A DNA stretch of 7,341 nucleotides from JBIIUJ01 sp044340025 (GTDB lineage: Bacteria > Pseudomonadota > Alphaproteobacteria > Caulobacterales > Aquidulcibacteraceae). Shown here in pieces: positions 1-5,895 of this stretch. The stretch is taken from NCBI GenBank assembly GCA_044340025.1, contig JBIIUJ010000129.1, positions 1-7,341 on the forward strand, given 5' to 3'. How positions within the stretch are numbered: the first letter of the stretch is position 1; each line of letters opens with the position of its first letter. The translations under genes were made by a program, and so were the position numbers. The notes beneath the pieces were generated by a model. That model did not search any database. It worked only from the letters and a program-made list of their open reading frames with translations, and was not told the DNA's origin.

Positions 1-1
1 G

Positions 2-250
2 GCCTATCGCGTGCAGCCCATCGTCGCGCTCGTGCAGCCGCCCCCGGCCTTCGCACCGGACCCGCGCGAGGTGGCCGATGTGTTCGAGGCCCCCTTGAGC
101 TTCCTGATGGACCCGTCCAACCACGTCCGGGAAGAGCGGATGTGGAACGGCATGAAGCGCAGCTACTATGCGATCCCGTTCGGGGATCATTATATCTGGG
201 GCGCCACCGCCGGCATGCTGCGCGCGCTGTGGCTGAGGGCCTTCGCATGA
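2..250 (+). CDS. CoA pyrophosphatase (NUDIX hydrolase), C-terminal part only
   Basis: This is the last 82 codons of a gene that begins left of the window; the frame is open from base 2 and ends at TGA 248-250. The family hydrolyses CoA and its derivatives to phosphopantetheine and 3',5'-ADP in the cytoplasm. The NUDIX box itself would lie upstream and is not seen. The call rests on the characteristic tail: a strand like VQPIVALVQPPP, then EVADVFEAPLSFLMDPSN, a segment resembling RSYYAIPFGDHYIWGATAGM, and a final helix. The WGATAGM segment is typical of the CoA-pyrophosphatase (NudL/YeaB-like) branch. Its stop overlaps the start of the next gene by four bases (ATGA at 247-250), so the two are probably co-transcribed and translationally coupled. 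The GTG at 11 is internal and not the true start. Family recognition is from memory. Confidence 0.85.
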   Translation, partial: AYRVQPIVALVQPPPAFAPDPREVADVFEAPLSFLMDPSNHVREERMWNGMKRSYYAIPFGDHYIWGATAGMLRALWLRAFA

Positions 251-1488
251 GCGCGGGCAAACTGCCGCAGCTGTCGTGGCTCACCGCGCCGGCGACCCGC
301 AAGGTGATGGCGGCCCTGGAGGCTGCCGCGCCCGGCGCGTCGCGCTTCGTCGGCGGCTGCGTGCGCAACAGCCTCATGGGCCGCGAGGTGGACGATGTGG
401 ACATCGCCACGCAGCTCGATCCGGCCGCCGTGATCGCTGCGCTGGAGGCGGCTGGCCTCAAGGCCGTTCCGACCGGCGTCGCCCACGGGACCGTCACGGG
501 GATCGCCGACGGCCGGCCTTTCGAGATCACCACCCTGCGCCGGGATGTGGAGACCGACGGCCGGCGCGCCGTGGTCGCCTTCACGTCGGACTGGGCCGAG
601 GACGCCGCGCGGCGGGATTTCCGGCTGAACGCCATCTACGCCGAGGCCGATGGCGCCCTCCACGATCCCGAGGACGGGATCGCCGACGCGAGGGCAGGCC
701 GGGTCCGCTTCATCGGCGATGCGGTCCAGCGCATCCGCGAGGACGCCCTGCGGACGCTGCGCTACTTCCGGTTCCTCGCCTGGTACGGCGATGCGCCGGA
801 CGAGGCGGCGCTGGCCGCCTGCGCCGCCGAGATCAACCGGCTGGACCTGTTGTCGGTGGAGCGCGTCTGGAAGGAACTGAAGAAGCTGCTGGCGGCGCCC
901 GACCCGCGTGCGGCCCTGCGCGCCATGGCGCAGACCGGCGTGCTCGCGCGGCTCCTGCCCGAGGCGACCGGCCTGGTCCGTTTCGATGGCCTCGTCGGCC
1001 ATGATGGGGACTGGTTCTTCGAGCCCGATCCGCTCCTGAGGCTGATGGCGCTCCTGCCGCAGGACGTCGCCGTCGCCCGTGCGCTTGCCGAACGGTTGCG
1101 ACTGTCGGGCGCCGAGCGCGACCGCATCGTGGCAGGGCTCGGCGCGCCGGGGCGCTACGTCAGCTGGATGTCGGCGCGTGAGGCGAGGCGCCTGCTCTAC
1201 CGGCTCGGCGCGCCGGCCTTCGCCGACGCGGTGCGTCTTGCCTGGGCGCTCGACGCCGAGGACCGGCGCGTGCCGCAATGGCGCGCCTTGCTGGCGCTGG
1301 CGGCGGGCTGGGTCGCCCCGACGTTTCCGCTGGGCGGCGATGAGGTCCGCGCGGCCGGCGTGCGGCCGGGGCCTGCGGTCGGCGAGGTGCTGCGTGAGGT
1401 TGAGGACTGGTGGATCGACGCCGACTTCACCGATGACCGCCTGAGCCTGATCGAGCGGCTGAAGGCTGTCGCACAGGCGATCGGCTGA
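247..1488 (+). CDS. cca: CCA tRNA nucleotidyltransferase (class II polymerase-beta-type)
   Basis: The 413-residue product adds or repairs the 3'-terminal CCA of tRNAs using CTP and ATP without a nucleic acid template. The start chosen is ATG 247, which overlaps the upstream stop as ATGA; the open frame continues upstream but that part has no family resemblance. The N-terminal nucleotidyltransferase head carries GGCVRN at residues 36-41 and the metal-binding pair D50 and D52 (DVD), followed by GVAHGTVT at 77-84. RRDFRLNAI at 122-130 and EDALRTLRYFRF at 165-176 match the flexible-loop and nucleotide-recognition motifs of class II enzymes. ERVWKELKKLL follows in the neck region, and the rest is a helical body and tail for tRNA binding. 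Length is normal for the alphaproteobacterial form, and all key motifs look intact. It ends one base before the stop of the convergent acyltransferase gene, leaving no intergenic space for a terminator. Confidence 0.95.
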   Translation: MSAGKLPQLSWLTAPATRKVMAALEAAAPGASRFVGGCVRNSLMGREVDDVDIATQLDPAAVIAALEAAGLKAVPTGVAHGTVTGIADGRPFEITTLRRDVETDGRRAVVAFTSDWAEDAARRDFRLNAIYAEADGALHDPEDGIADARAGRVRFIGDAVQRIREDALRTLRYFRFLAWYGDAPDEAALAACAAEINRLDLLSVERVWKELKKLLAAPDPRAALRAMAQTGVLARLLPEATGLVRFDGLVGHDGDWFFEPDPLLRLMALLPQDVAVARALAERLRLSGAERDRIVAGLGAPGRYVSWMSAREARRLLYRLGAPAFADAVRLAWALDAEDRRVPQWRALLALAAGWVAPTFPLGGDEVRAAGVRPGPAVGEVLREVEDWWIDADFTDDRLSLIERLKAVAQAIG

Positions 1489-1489
1489 C

Positions 1490-2638
1490 CTATTCGGCCG
1501 CGACCGCGCGCTGCGCGCCTGGCGCGGTCTGCGGCTTGAACAGCCGGGTCTCGCCGAAGCGCCGCAGGCGTTGCCGGGCGGGCTTCTCGATCAGGTGGAA
1601 GGCGAAGGCCGAGACCGCCAGCGTCGCCGCCATCACGCCCAGCCACGCCGCCCAGCGCACGGGTTCCGCCGAGGCCGCGGTCACGCCGGCAAAGCCCATG
1701 AACCGGAACCAGACGATGTCGACGAACAGGTGGGTCATGTAGACCCCGTAGGAGATCTCCCCGAGCCACACGGCGGTCTGCGAGCCGAGGACGCTCTCCT
1801 GTCCGTGGCGCGATGTCTCGGCCAGACCCCAGATGGTCAGGGCCAACCCCGGCCAGGCGAACACCGGGTCGAGGCGCAGGCTCGTCACCGCCACCACCGC
1901 TGCGACCCCGGCCGCCGCCATCGGCCAGGCCGCCCAGGCCGGGGCCGGACGGCTGCGCACCACGAGATACAGCGCAACGCCCAGCGCAAACGACGGCAGG
2001 ATGCGCAGCGCCCCGAAGTTGGACGTCATGTAGGTCATGCCGCGCGGGTCGATCGCCAGGAACGCCTGGGAGGCCGCCGCCACCAGAACACCAGCCAGAC
2101 CGAGCGCGACGAACGGGCGGTGCTTCAGCCGCAGCGCGGCCGCCGCAAAGACCGGGAACAGGAGATAGGCCGCCCACTCCGCGCTGATCGACCAGGACGG
2201 GAAGTTCCAGCCGACGCCCTGGGTCGTCCCCCAGGCATGCACCATCAGCAGATGGGCCGGGATGTCGCCCCAGCGGAACGCGTCGCGGTTCTCGAAGTCC
2301 TGACCGAGAACGCCAGCGGCGACCACCAGCGCGATCATGCCGATGAGCGTCGCCAGATGCATGGGATAGACCCGCGCCAGCCGCGCCCAGACAAAGCGGG
2401 CATGGCTGTAGGTCCCGGCCTCCGCCTCGCGCAGATAGACGTGGGACAGGATGAAGCCGGACAGCACGAAGAACAGATCGACGCCCAGCGCGCCGGCCGC
2501 CACGAAGCCGCTCTGTGCATGCAGGTCGAACCCGAGGTGTCGCCCGAAGTGGTAGACCAGGATCCAGGCCGCCGCGATGAAGCGCAGGGCCGTCAGGGCC
2601 CTCAGATCGTTCGGCAATGCGCCCGGCTGTGTCATCAT
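1490..2638 (-). CDS. Acyltransferase family 3 (OafA/YrhL-like) integral membrane protein
   Basis: A 382-residue multi-pass membrane protein of the acyltransferase-3 family. Members move acetyl or other acyl groups across the inner membrane onto surface polysaccharides, peptidoglycan, antibiotics or small sugars; the substrate here cannot be told. Family features: LRALTALRFIAAAWILVYHF at 12-31 with the catalytic-type His30, GVDLFFVLSGFILSH at 52-66, and RLARVYP at 86-92 with the conserved arginines. About ten hydrophobic segments follow, including one near the C-terminus with YGVYMTHLFVDIVWF. No extra SGNH domain is present, so this is the short membrane-only form. Two tandem ATGs begin the gene (2638 and 2635). 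AAAGGGG at 2641-2647 lies two bases from the first and five from the second, so 2635 may be the real start. An upstream ATG at 2740 is in frame but adds a non-conserved arginine-rich tail. It is convergent with the CCA gene and divergent from the tRNA, on the chromosomal side of the insertion. Confidence 0.9.
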   Translation of the reverse strand: MMTQPGALPNDLRALTALRFIAAAWILVYHFGRHLGFDLHAQSGFVAAGALGVDLFFVLSGFILSHVYLREAEAGTYSHARFVWARLARVYPMHLATLIGMIALVVAAGVLGQDFENRDAFRWGDIPAHLLMVHAWGTTQGVGWNFPSWSISAEWAAYLLFPVFAAAALRLKHRPFVALGLAGVLVAAASQAFLAIDPRGMTYMTSNFGALRILPSFALGVALYLVVRSRPAPAWAAWPMAAAGVAAVVAVTSLRLDPVFAWPGLALTIWGLAETSRHGQESVLGSQTAVWLGEISYGVYMTHLFVDIVWFRFMGFAGVTAASAEPVRWAAWLGVMAATLAVSAFAFHLIEKPARQRLRRFGETRLFKPQTAPGAQRAVAAE

Positions 2639-2728
2639 GGCCCCTTTGCCGCGAGCCCTGCCAGAACCGTGCCAGACTCGCGCCCGCACCGCGACAGCGC
2701 CCCCCCGCATCGGTTCGCGGTCCTGCGC

Positions 2729-2756
2729 TTGCCCGATCATCAGGACACGTTATAAG
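2729..2756 (+). promoter_or_regulatory. Probable sigma-70-type promoter of the tRNA-Ser gene
   Basis: TTGCCC (2729-2734) and TATAAG (2751-2756) are separated by 16 bases and lie 14 bases before the tRNA 5' end. A start near 2762 would give a very short leader. The stretch after the -10 is G+C-rich (GGCCGCC), as is usual in stringently controlled stable-RNA promoters. The -10 overlaps the palindrome TTATAA, so it could also serve the divergent acyltransferase gene, but I see no good -35 in that direction. Assigned by eye only. Confidence 0.5.
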
Positions 2757-2770
2757 GCCGCCTCCCGGAT

Positions 2771-2860
2771 GGGCAGGTGGCCGAGTGGTTGAAGGCGCAC
2801 GCCTGGAACGCGTGTATGGGTGCAAGCCCATCGAGGGTTCGAATCCCTCTCTGTCCGCCA
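2771..2860 (+). tRNA. tRNA-Ser (anticodon GGA)
   Basis: A complete 90-base class II tRNA gene reading UCC/UCU serine codons. The acceptor stem is GGGCAGG (2771-2777) with TCTGTCC (2850-2856), with G-U pairs at positions 3 and 7. The D stem is GCC/GGC. The anticodon stem is CACGC/GCGTG (2798-2802, 2810-2814), with loop CTGGAAC giving anticodon GGA at 2805-2807. The long variable arm is ATGGG/CCCAT (2816-2820, 2827-2831). The T stem is GAGGG/CCCTC around TTCGAAT. The discriminator is G2857 and CCA is encoded at 2858-2860. Its 3' end abuts a phage-like element whose integrase gene lies just downstream, so the 3' half is the likely attachment site, kept intact by the inserted copy. Confidence 0.97.
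2833..2860 (+). other. Candidate attachment site (one end of the element) in the tRNA-Ser 3' end
   Basis: The T arm, acceptor 3' strand and CCA of the tRNA are the usual crossover region for tyrosine integrases that target tRNA genes. An integrase gene starts to be read toward this tRNA and stops at 2909, only 49 bases away. The DNA becomes T-rich and non-coding immediately after 2860. The exact core cannot be fixed, because the matching repeat at the other end of the element lies beyond the right edge; I found no second copy inside the window. Confidence 0.55.
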
Positions 2861-2888
2861 GTCTCTTTCATTTTCCGTTCCCTTTCAA

Positions 2889-2910
2889 AGGTTTAGGCCA
2901 AGGTTTGGCT
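2889..2910. repeat. Two short direct repeats between tRNA and integrase, possible integrase arm sites
   Basis: AGGTTTAGGC (2889-2898) and AGGTTTGGCT (2901-2910) share AGGTTT and are spaced 12 bases apart, about one helical turn. They lie between the presumed crossover site and the integrase gene, where arm-type integrase or accessory-protein sites are usually found. A small palindrome, CCTTTCAAAGG (2881-2891), overlaps the first copy. Chance cannot be excluded for repeats this short. Confidence 0.3.
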
Positions 2911-2930
2911 AACCGGATCGCCGGTTAGCC
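2907..2930. repeat. Perfect 10-bp inverted repeat over the integrase stop codon (possible terminator hairpin)
   Basis: GGCTAACCGG (2907-2916) and CCGGTTAGCC (2921-2930) are exact reverse complements around the four-base spacer ATCG. The right arm and loop encode the last integrase codons and the left arm contains the stop (TAG, 2911-2909). The hairpin would form in transcripts of either strand. On the minus strand it is followed by AAACCTTGG, not a U tract, so it is not a textbook intrinsic terminator. It could still stop or stabilise the 3' end of the head-integrase transcript, insulate it from the tRNA, or be a protein-binding site. Confidence 0.6.
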
Positions 2931-3985
2931 CGATAGATGTTCTCCTTCCCTTCCGGCGTGATGACGCGATAAAGCGCTTCGTGCGCCTCGCCGGCCGCCT
3001 TTGCCCGGTTGTAGGCGCGTGCGTAGCGCTCAACTTCCTTGAGACTTTGGTGACCGGTGATGGCCGCGATTTGGTGTGGCGTCAGGCCCGCTTCCGCCAG
3101 CTCGATAGCCTTGAGCTTGCGCAAGCCGTGGGCGCTTTTGTCGGTTAAGCCAGCGGCTTTGCAGGCTTCCTTGAACCATCCGCCAAACGCCTTGGCGCTT
3201 CGTGCGCCGCCGGCTTCGGTCGCGAGGAAGGTCAAGGCGCGGCGCGCGTGAAGGGCAAGCTCGTCCGCTAGAGGCGGCGGAAGTGGCATGTCCACGCGCT
3301 GGCCGGTTTTTTGCTGGACTATGCTAAGCCAATCCCCCCGAATGTGCTGCCAGCCCATGCAAACGACGTCGCTGCGGCGCTGGCCGGTGTGACGCAGCAG
3401 GGCATAGGCGAGGCGCTGGGGCGTGCCAGGCGCGTGGGTCGCCTCAAACGCCGCGCAATCTTCCATGGTCCACGGCGGGAAGCCTTCCGACAGGACCTTG
3501 AACCGCTCCACGTCGCGCGTGGGATCCGCCTTCACCAAGCCTAGCCGCACCGCATGCCGGAAGACAGCCCGAAGCATTTTCATCAGGTTGTTGGCCGCCG
3601 CCGGGGTTGCGCTCATGCGCTCCATGATCTGGGCAAGGTGTCGGGGCTCAAGACCGGCGGCAGGAAGGTCGCCATACTTGGCGCGGAACCGGTCAAGCAC
3701 GCCGCGATAGGTCGATTTCGTCGACGGCCGCAGTTCCAGAAACCGCCGCCCCTCGTAGAAGGTCACGATCAGGTGAGACATGCTCCCCACCTTGGTGCGC
3801 TCCTGACCAACGCCGCCGGGCGGGGGAGCAAGGCCGGAGACCGCCGCCTGATAGGCGGCGAGAAAGCCCGGATCGCCAGGCTTGCCCGTCAAGGACACGG
3901 TGCGCCCGCGTGCTCGATAGCGCCAGCGGCGGCGGCCGTGGCGGTCCAGGAACGAACTCAGGCCGGGCAGATCAACCTTCCCCAA
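2909..3985 (-). CDS. Tyrosine-type site-specific integrase
   Basis: The 358-residue product is a complete phage-family tyrosine recombinase that would insert and, with a directionality factor, excise the element at the adjacent tRNA-Ser. The N-terminus (VDLPGLSSFLDRHGRRRWRY) resembles the short arm-binding region of alphaproteobacterial island integrases. Residues about 70-160 form the core-binding helical domain. The catalytic domain has R203 (TGQRRSD), K226 (QQKTG), H286 and R289 (HGLRK), H312 (TGHQS) and the nucleophile Y321 (ERYARA), so the active site is intact. The start is TTG at 3985: GGGAGG (3992-3997) lies six bases upstream, and the only nearby ATG (3999) is in another frame. The start lies 14 bases inside the preceding small gene, so translation is probably coupled to the head-gene unit. 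The gene points at the tRNA and ends in a perfect hairpin. Confidence 0.95.
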   Translation of the reverse strand: MGKVDLPGLSSFLDRHGRRRWRYRARGRTVSLTGKPGDPGFLAAYQAAVSGLAPPPGGVGQERTKVGSMSHLIVTFYEGRRFLELRPSTKSTYRGVLDRFRAKYGDLPAAGLEPRHLAQIMERMSATPAAANNLMKMLRAVFRHAVRLGLVKADPTRDVERFKVLSEGFPPWTMEDCAAFEATHAPGTPQRLAYALLRHTGQRRSDVVCMGWQHIRGDWLSIVQQKTGQRVDMPLPPPLADELALHARRALTFLATEAGGARSAKAFGGWFKEACKAAGLTDKSAHGLRKLKAIELAEAGLTPHQIAAITGHQSLKEVERYARAYNRAKAAGEAHEALYRVITPEGKENIYRANRRSG

Positions 3986-4160
3986 GGCGCGCCTCCCATG
4001 GATTGGCTAGGCTATCGTTTGTTGCCCGCGCGTGCGGGTCCACTTCCACCCAGGGCTCACCGCTCGGCGAGTAGCCGCAACGCAGGCGCACGCCCTCTTC
4101 CTTCGCCACCCGCGCAAAGCGGCGCACATCGGCGAGAGAGAAAGAGGCGCGCTTTTCCAT
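3972..4160 (-). CDS. Small protein of unknown function between portal and integrase
   Basis: A 62-residue product, charged and soluble, with no membrane segment. The start ATG at 4160 overlaps the portal stop as TGATG, and AAGGGGG about nine bases upstream can serve as ribosome binding site; an in-frame ATG at 4196 would lie deep inside the portal gene and is rejected. The N-terminal part, FSLADVRRFARVAKEEGVRL, looks like a basic helix, followed by a short strand-turn-strand with SPSGEPWVEVDP. I recall similar small proteins (helix, then a GGTI-like strand segment) directly upstream of integrase genes in alphaproteobacterial islands, but no function is known to me. Overlap with both neighbours argues it is a real gene. 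A DNA-binding or excision-control role is possible from position and basic helix only. Confidence 0.75.
   Translation of the reverse strand: MEKRASFSLADVRRFARVAKEEGVRLRCGYSPSGEPWVEVDPHARATNDSLANPWEARLGEG
3992..3997 (-). promoter_or_regulatory. Strong ribosome binding site for the TTG-started integrase
   Basis: On the minus strand GGGAGG is followed by CGCGCC and then TTG. It lies inside the end of the 62-residue gene. It supports the TTG at 3985 as the integrase start and suggests that reinitiation from the upstream gene sets integrase output. Confidence 0.65.
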
Positions 4161-5347
4161 CAAGCCACGCCCCCTTGACCGTCCAGGCGGCCCCAATTCA
4201 CCGGCATGTGGTAGGTGTCGCCGCCTGCGACTGGCGGCTCGTTCTCCCGGCGGCGCACATCGTTCGCGCTGAAGACGCCGATCTCGCGACCGATGCGATA
4301 GGCCTCAAAGCGGCTGGCCACGTCCCCTCGCAAGAGCGACGAAAGGTCGTGTTCGATGTAAAGCGTGCGGCGCTCCTCCGCGCTCAAGAGGCAACGCATC
4401 ATGGCGGCTTCGATCCGGGCGGCGAGCGGGCCTAGCGCGTTCTGCACCAGGGCGCGGGCCTCTTGCTCCGTGTTCGAATAGGTCGCGCGGTCGGTGATGC
4501 CGACGCTCGTCGGAGGAACCCCGAAGACGCGGCAAACGTCTTCGTTCGCAAGCCGCCGTGAGGCCAGGACCTCCATGTCATCGGCGCTGAAGCTGAAGGG
4601 CTTGAACTCCGGGCCGCCGTCCATCACCAGCACGCCGCCGGCCTGGGATCCGTCCCCGGCAAAGGTGCGCATGCTGGCCTTCACCGCCGCTTGCGCTTCG
4701 GCGCCCAGCTTGTTCGGGAAGGCCAGAACGCCACTGGCGCGAACCGTGTTCTCCGCGACCTTGCTCGCGGTTTCAGTCTGCTTCAGGGCGAGGCCGAACA
4801 TTCCCCGGCTGATCTCGATGGGGCTTTGGCCCACGATCCCGTCGCGGGAAGGCCCGCGGATATGCAGCACGTCTTCCTGAAGGTAGGTCTCGCCGCCGTT
4901 CCGGTAGCGCAGTCGCCCGCTGGTCAGCCGCTCAACACTGGTTTGGAGGGGGTCGAGCCGGTAGAGCGCGATCACCTGCCCGTCGCTCCCGCGTTCGATC
5001 AGCGCAAGCGCATTGCCCCGCATGTCGAGGTCGCGAACCATGGTTTCGCGCAGCTCGAAGGCGGAAGCGCCGGGGTTCGCGACGTTGTGCAGCACCTCAT
5101 AAAGCGCCAAATCAACCGCCCGCGAGCGTTCGCCATTCTCGCCGCGCCGGAACACGTGCAGGCTCACAGCCGCCATGAGTTCGGACCGGAGACCGACAGC
5201 GCGCGTCGCCGTCGACAGGTTCGACAGGACCGCTTCCGGCGTCGCGGCGTCGGTGAAGCCGCGCCCCCCATAGACCTCGGCAAACGCCCGGTCGGAGGTG
5301 CGCACGTCGCGCTGCTCGCGCCTCAGGAAGCCCAAGAGGTCCATCAT
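4160..5347 (-). CDS. HK97-family phage portal protein
   Basis: The 395-residue product would form the dodecameric ring at one vertex of the head through which DNA is packaged and ejected and to which connectors attach. Family signs: a stretch with LSNLSTATRAVGLRSELMAA near 41-60, LHNVANPGASAFELRETMVRDLDMRGNA at 86-113, LDPLQTSVE at 131-139, VLHIRGPSRDGIVGQSPIE at 160-178, VCRVFGVPPTSVG at 271-283, and YSNTEQEARALV at 290-301. The tail has GDVASRFEAYRIGREIGVFSANDVR at 341-365, the usual end with N-x-VR and E-x-PPV. Length is typical and no break is seen. The first of two tandem ATGs (5347, 5344) overlaps the protease stop as ATGA; a run of six Gs lies two to five bases before them, which favours the second slightly. 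Its position downstream of the protease, rather than upstream, is unusual. Confidence 0.93.
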   Translation of the reverse strand: MMDLLGFLRREQRDVRTSDRAFAEVYGGRGFTDAATPEAVLSNLSTATRAVGLRSELMAAVSLHVFRRGENGERSRAVDLALYEVLHNVANPGASAFELRETMVRDLDMRGNALALIERGSDGQVIALYRLDPLQTSVERLTSGRLRYRNGGETYLQEDVLHIRGPSRDGIVGQSPIEISRGMFGLALKQTETASKVAENTVRASGVLAFPNKLGAEAQAAVKASMRTFAGDGSQAGGVLVMDGGPEFKPFSFSADDMEVLASRRLANEDVCRVFGVPPTSVGITDRATYSNTEQEARALVQNALGPLAARIEAAMMRCLLSAEERRTLYIEHDLSSLLRGDVASRFEAYRIGREIGVFSANDVRRRENEPPVAGGDTYHMPVNWGRLDGQGGVA

Positions 5348-5895
5348 ATCCCCCCCATGGTCAGGAGAAGCCCCGCCGCTGCGGCGCGCCTGCGGGCGGC
5401 CCATTGGGCGGCGCTGCGGGCCTCAACAGAGGTGCCGGGATAGGCGGGGTGCGACTGGATGACAGAGACCTCCAGAAGCTCCAGCGCCCGCAGCTCGCGC
5501 CGGTCGCCGTCGCGCACCTCGTCCAGCGCGCGGAAGCCGAACGACATGCCGCCCAGGTCGCCGCGCTCGGCGAGTGCGAGAGCGTCGCGTCCGGCCTGTG
5601 TGTCCGGCAGGTCCAGAGAGAAGGCGAGCCCGGCCCGATCTTCCGATAGCCGCAAGGTCCCAGAACGAGTGCGGCCCAGAACCTTGGCGGGGTCGTGATC
5701 CAGTAGCGCCAACACGTCCCGCCCGGCGGCAAGCGTTTCCCGGAACGCGCCCGACGCGATGATCTCGCGCACGCGCCCGATCCGGGTTTCGACGCCATAC
5801 CGGGCCGCGTAGCCTTCCAGCCGGCGGCCCTGCGCCGCGCGCACCTCGAATGAGGCGGCGCGGCGTTCGGGTGCGGGGGCGGTCGAACCGATCAC
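5344..5895 (-). CDS. HK97-family prohead protease (peptidase U35-like)
   Basis: The 183-residue serine protease would be packaged inside the procapsid, cut the capsid delta domain, then itself. The start is GTG at 5895, overlapping the capsid stop as GTGA. The open frame runs far upstream inside the capsid gene, but only the part from here resembles the family. Visible features: ASFEVRAAQGRRLEGYAARYG at 14-34, REIIASGAF at 43-51, LLDHDPAKVLGRT at 64-76 with His67, GDLGGMSFGF at 112-121 with Ser118, and LELLEVSVIQSHPAYPGT at 138-155 with Glu142. H67, S118 and E142 are the expected catalytic residues, so it should be active. Length is usual for the family. The segment VIQSHPAYPGT has one extra residue compared with the common V-x-x-PAYP pattern as I remember it; this is a minor difference. 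Confidence 0.92.
   Translation of the reverse strand: MIGSTAPAPERRAASFEVRAAQGRRLEGYAARYGVETRIGRVREIIASGAFRETLAAGRDVLALLDHDPAKVLGRTRSGTLRLSEDRAGLAFSLDLPDTQAGRDALALAERGDLGGMSFGFRALDEVRDGDRRELRALELLEVSVIQSHPAYPGTSVEARSAAQWAARRRAAAAGLLLTMGGI

Noticed and set aside
190..1278. Minus-strand open frame of 362 codons opposite the CCA-adding enzyme gene
   Set aside because: It is a GC-driven shadow; the plus-strand frame carries all expected catalytic motifs.
2639..2740. Upstream ATG at 2740 for the acyltransferase
   Set aside because: The added segment is arginine- and glycine-rich, unlike family N-termini, while a Shine-Dalgarno stands before the ATG pair at 2638/2635.
1571..2755. Plus-strand open frame of 394 codons opposite the acyltransferase
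   Set aside because: It is the antisense shadow of a gene with clear membrane-protein motifs; its own product is Arg/Gln/His-rich without domains.
1197..2831. Minus-strand open frame of 544 codons across the acyltransferase and the tRNA
   Set aside because: It covers the acyltransferase in another frame, runs through a tRNA gene and has a low-complexity Arg/Gly/Pro composition.
2617..2928. Plus-strand open frame of 103 codons through the tRNA gene
   Set aside because: It reads straight through tRNA-Ser and the promoter region, so it is not a protein gene.
3554..4435. Plus-strand open frame spanning the integrase, small gene and portal
   Set aside because: It crosses three well-supported minus-strand genes and shows no recognisable domain.
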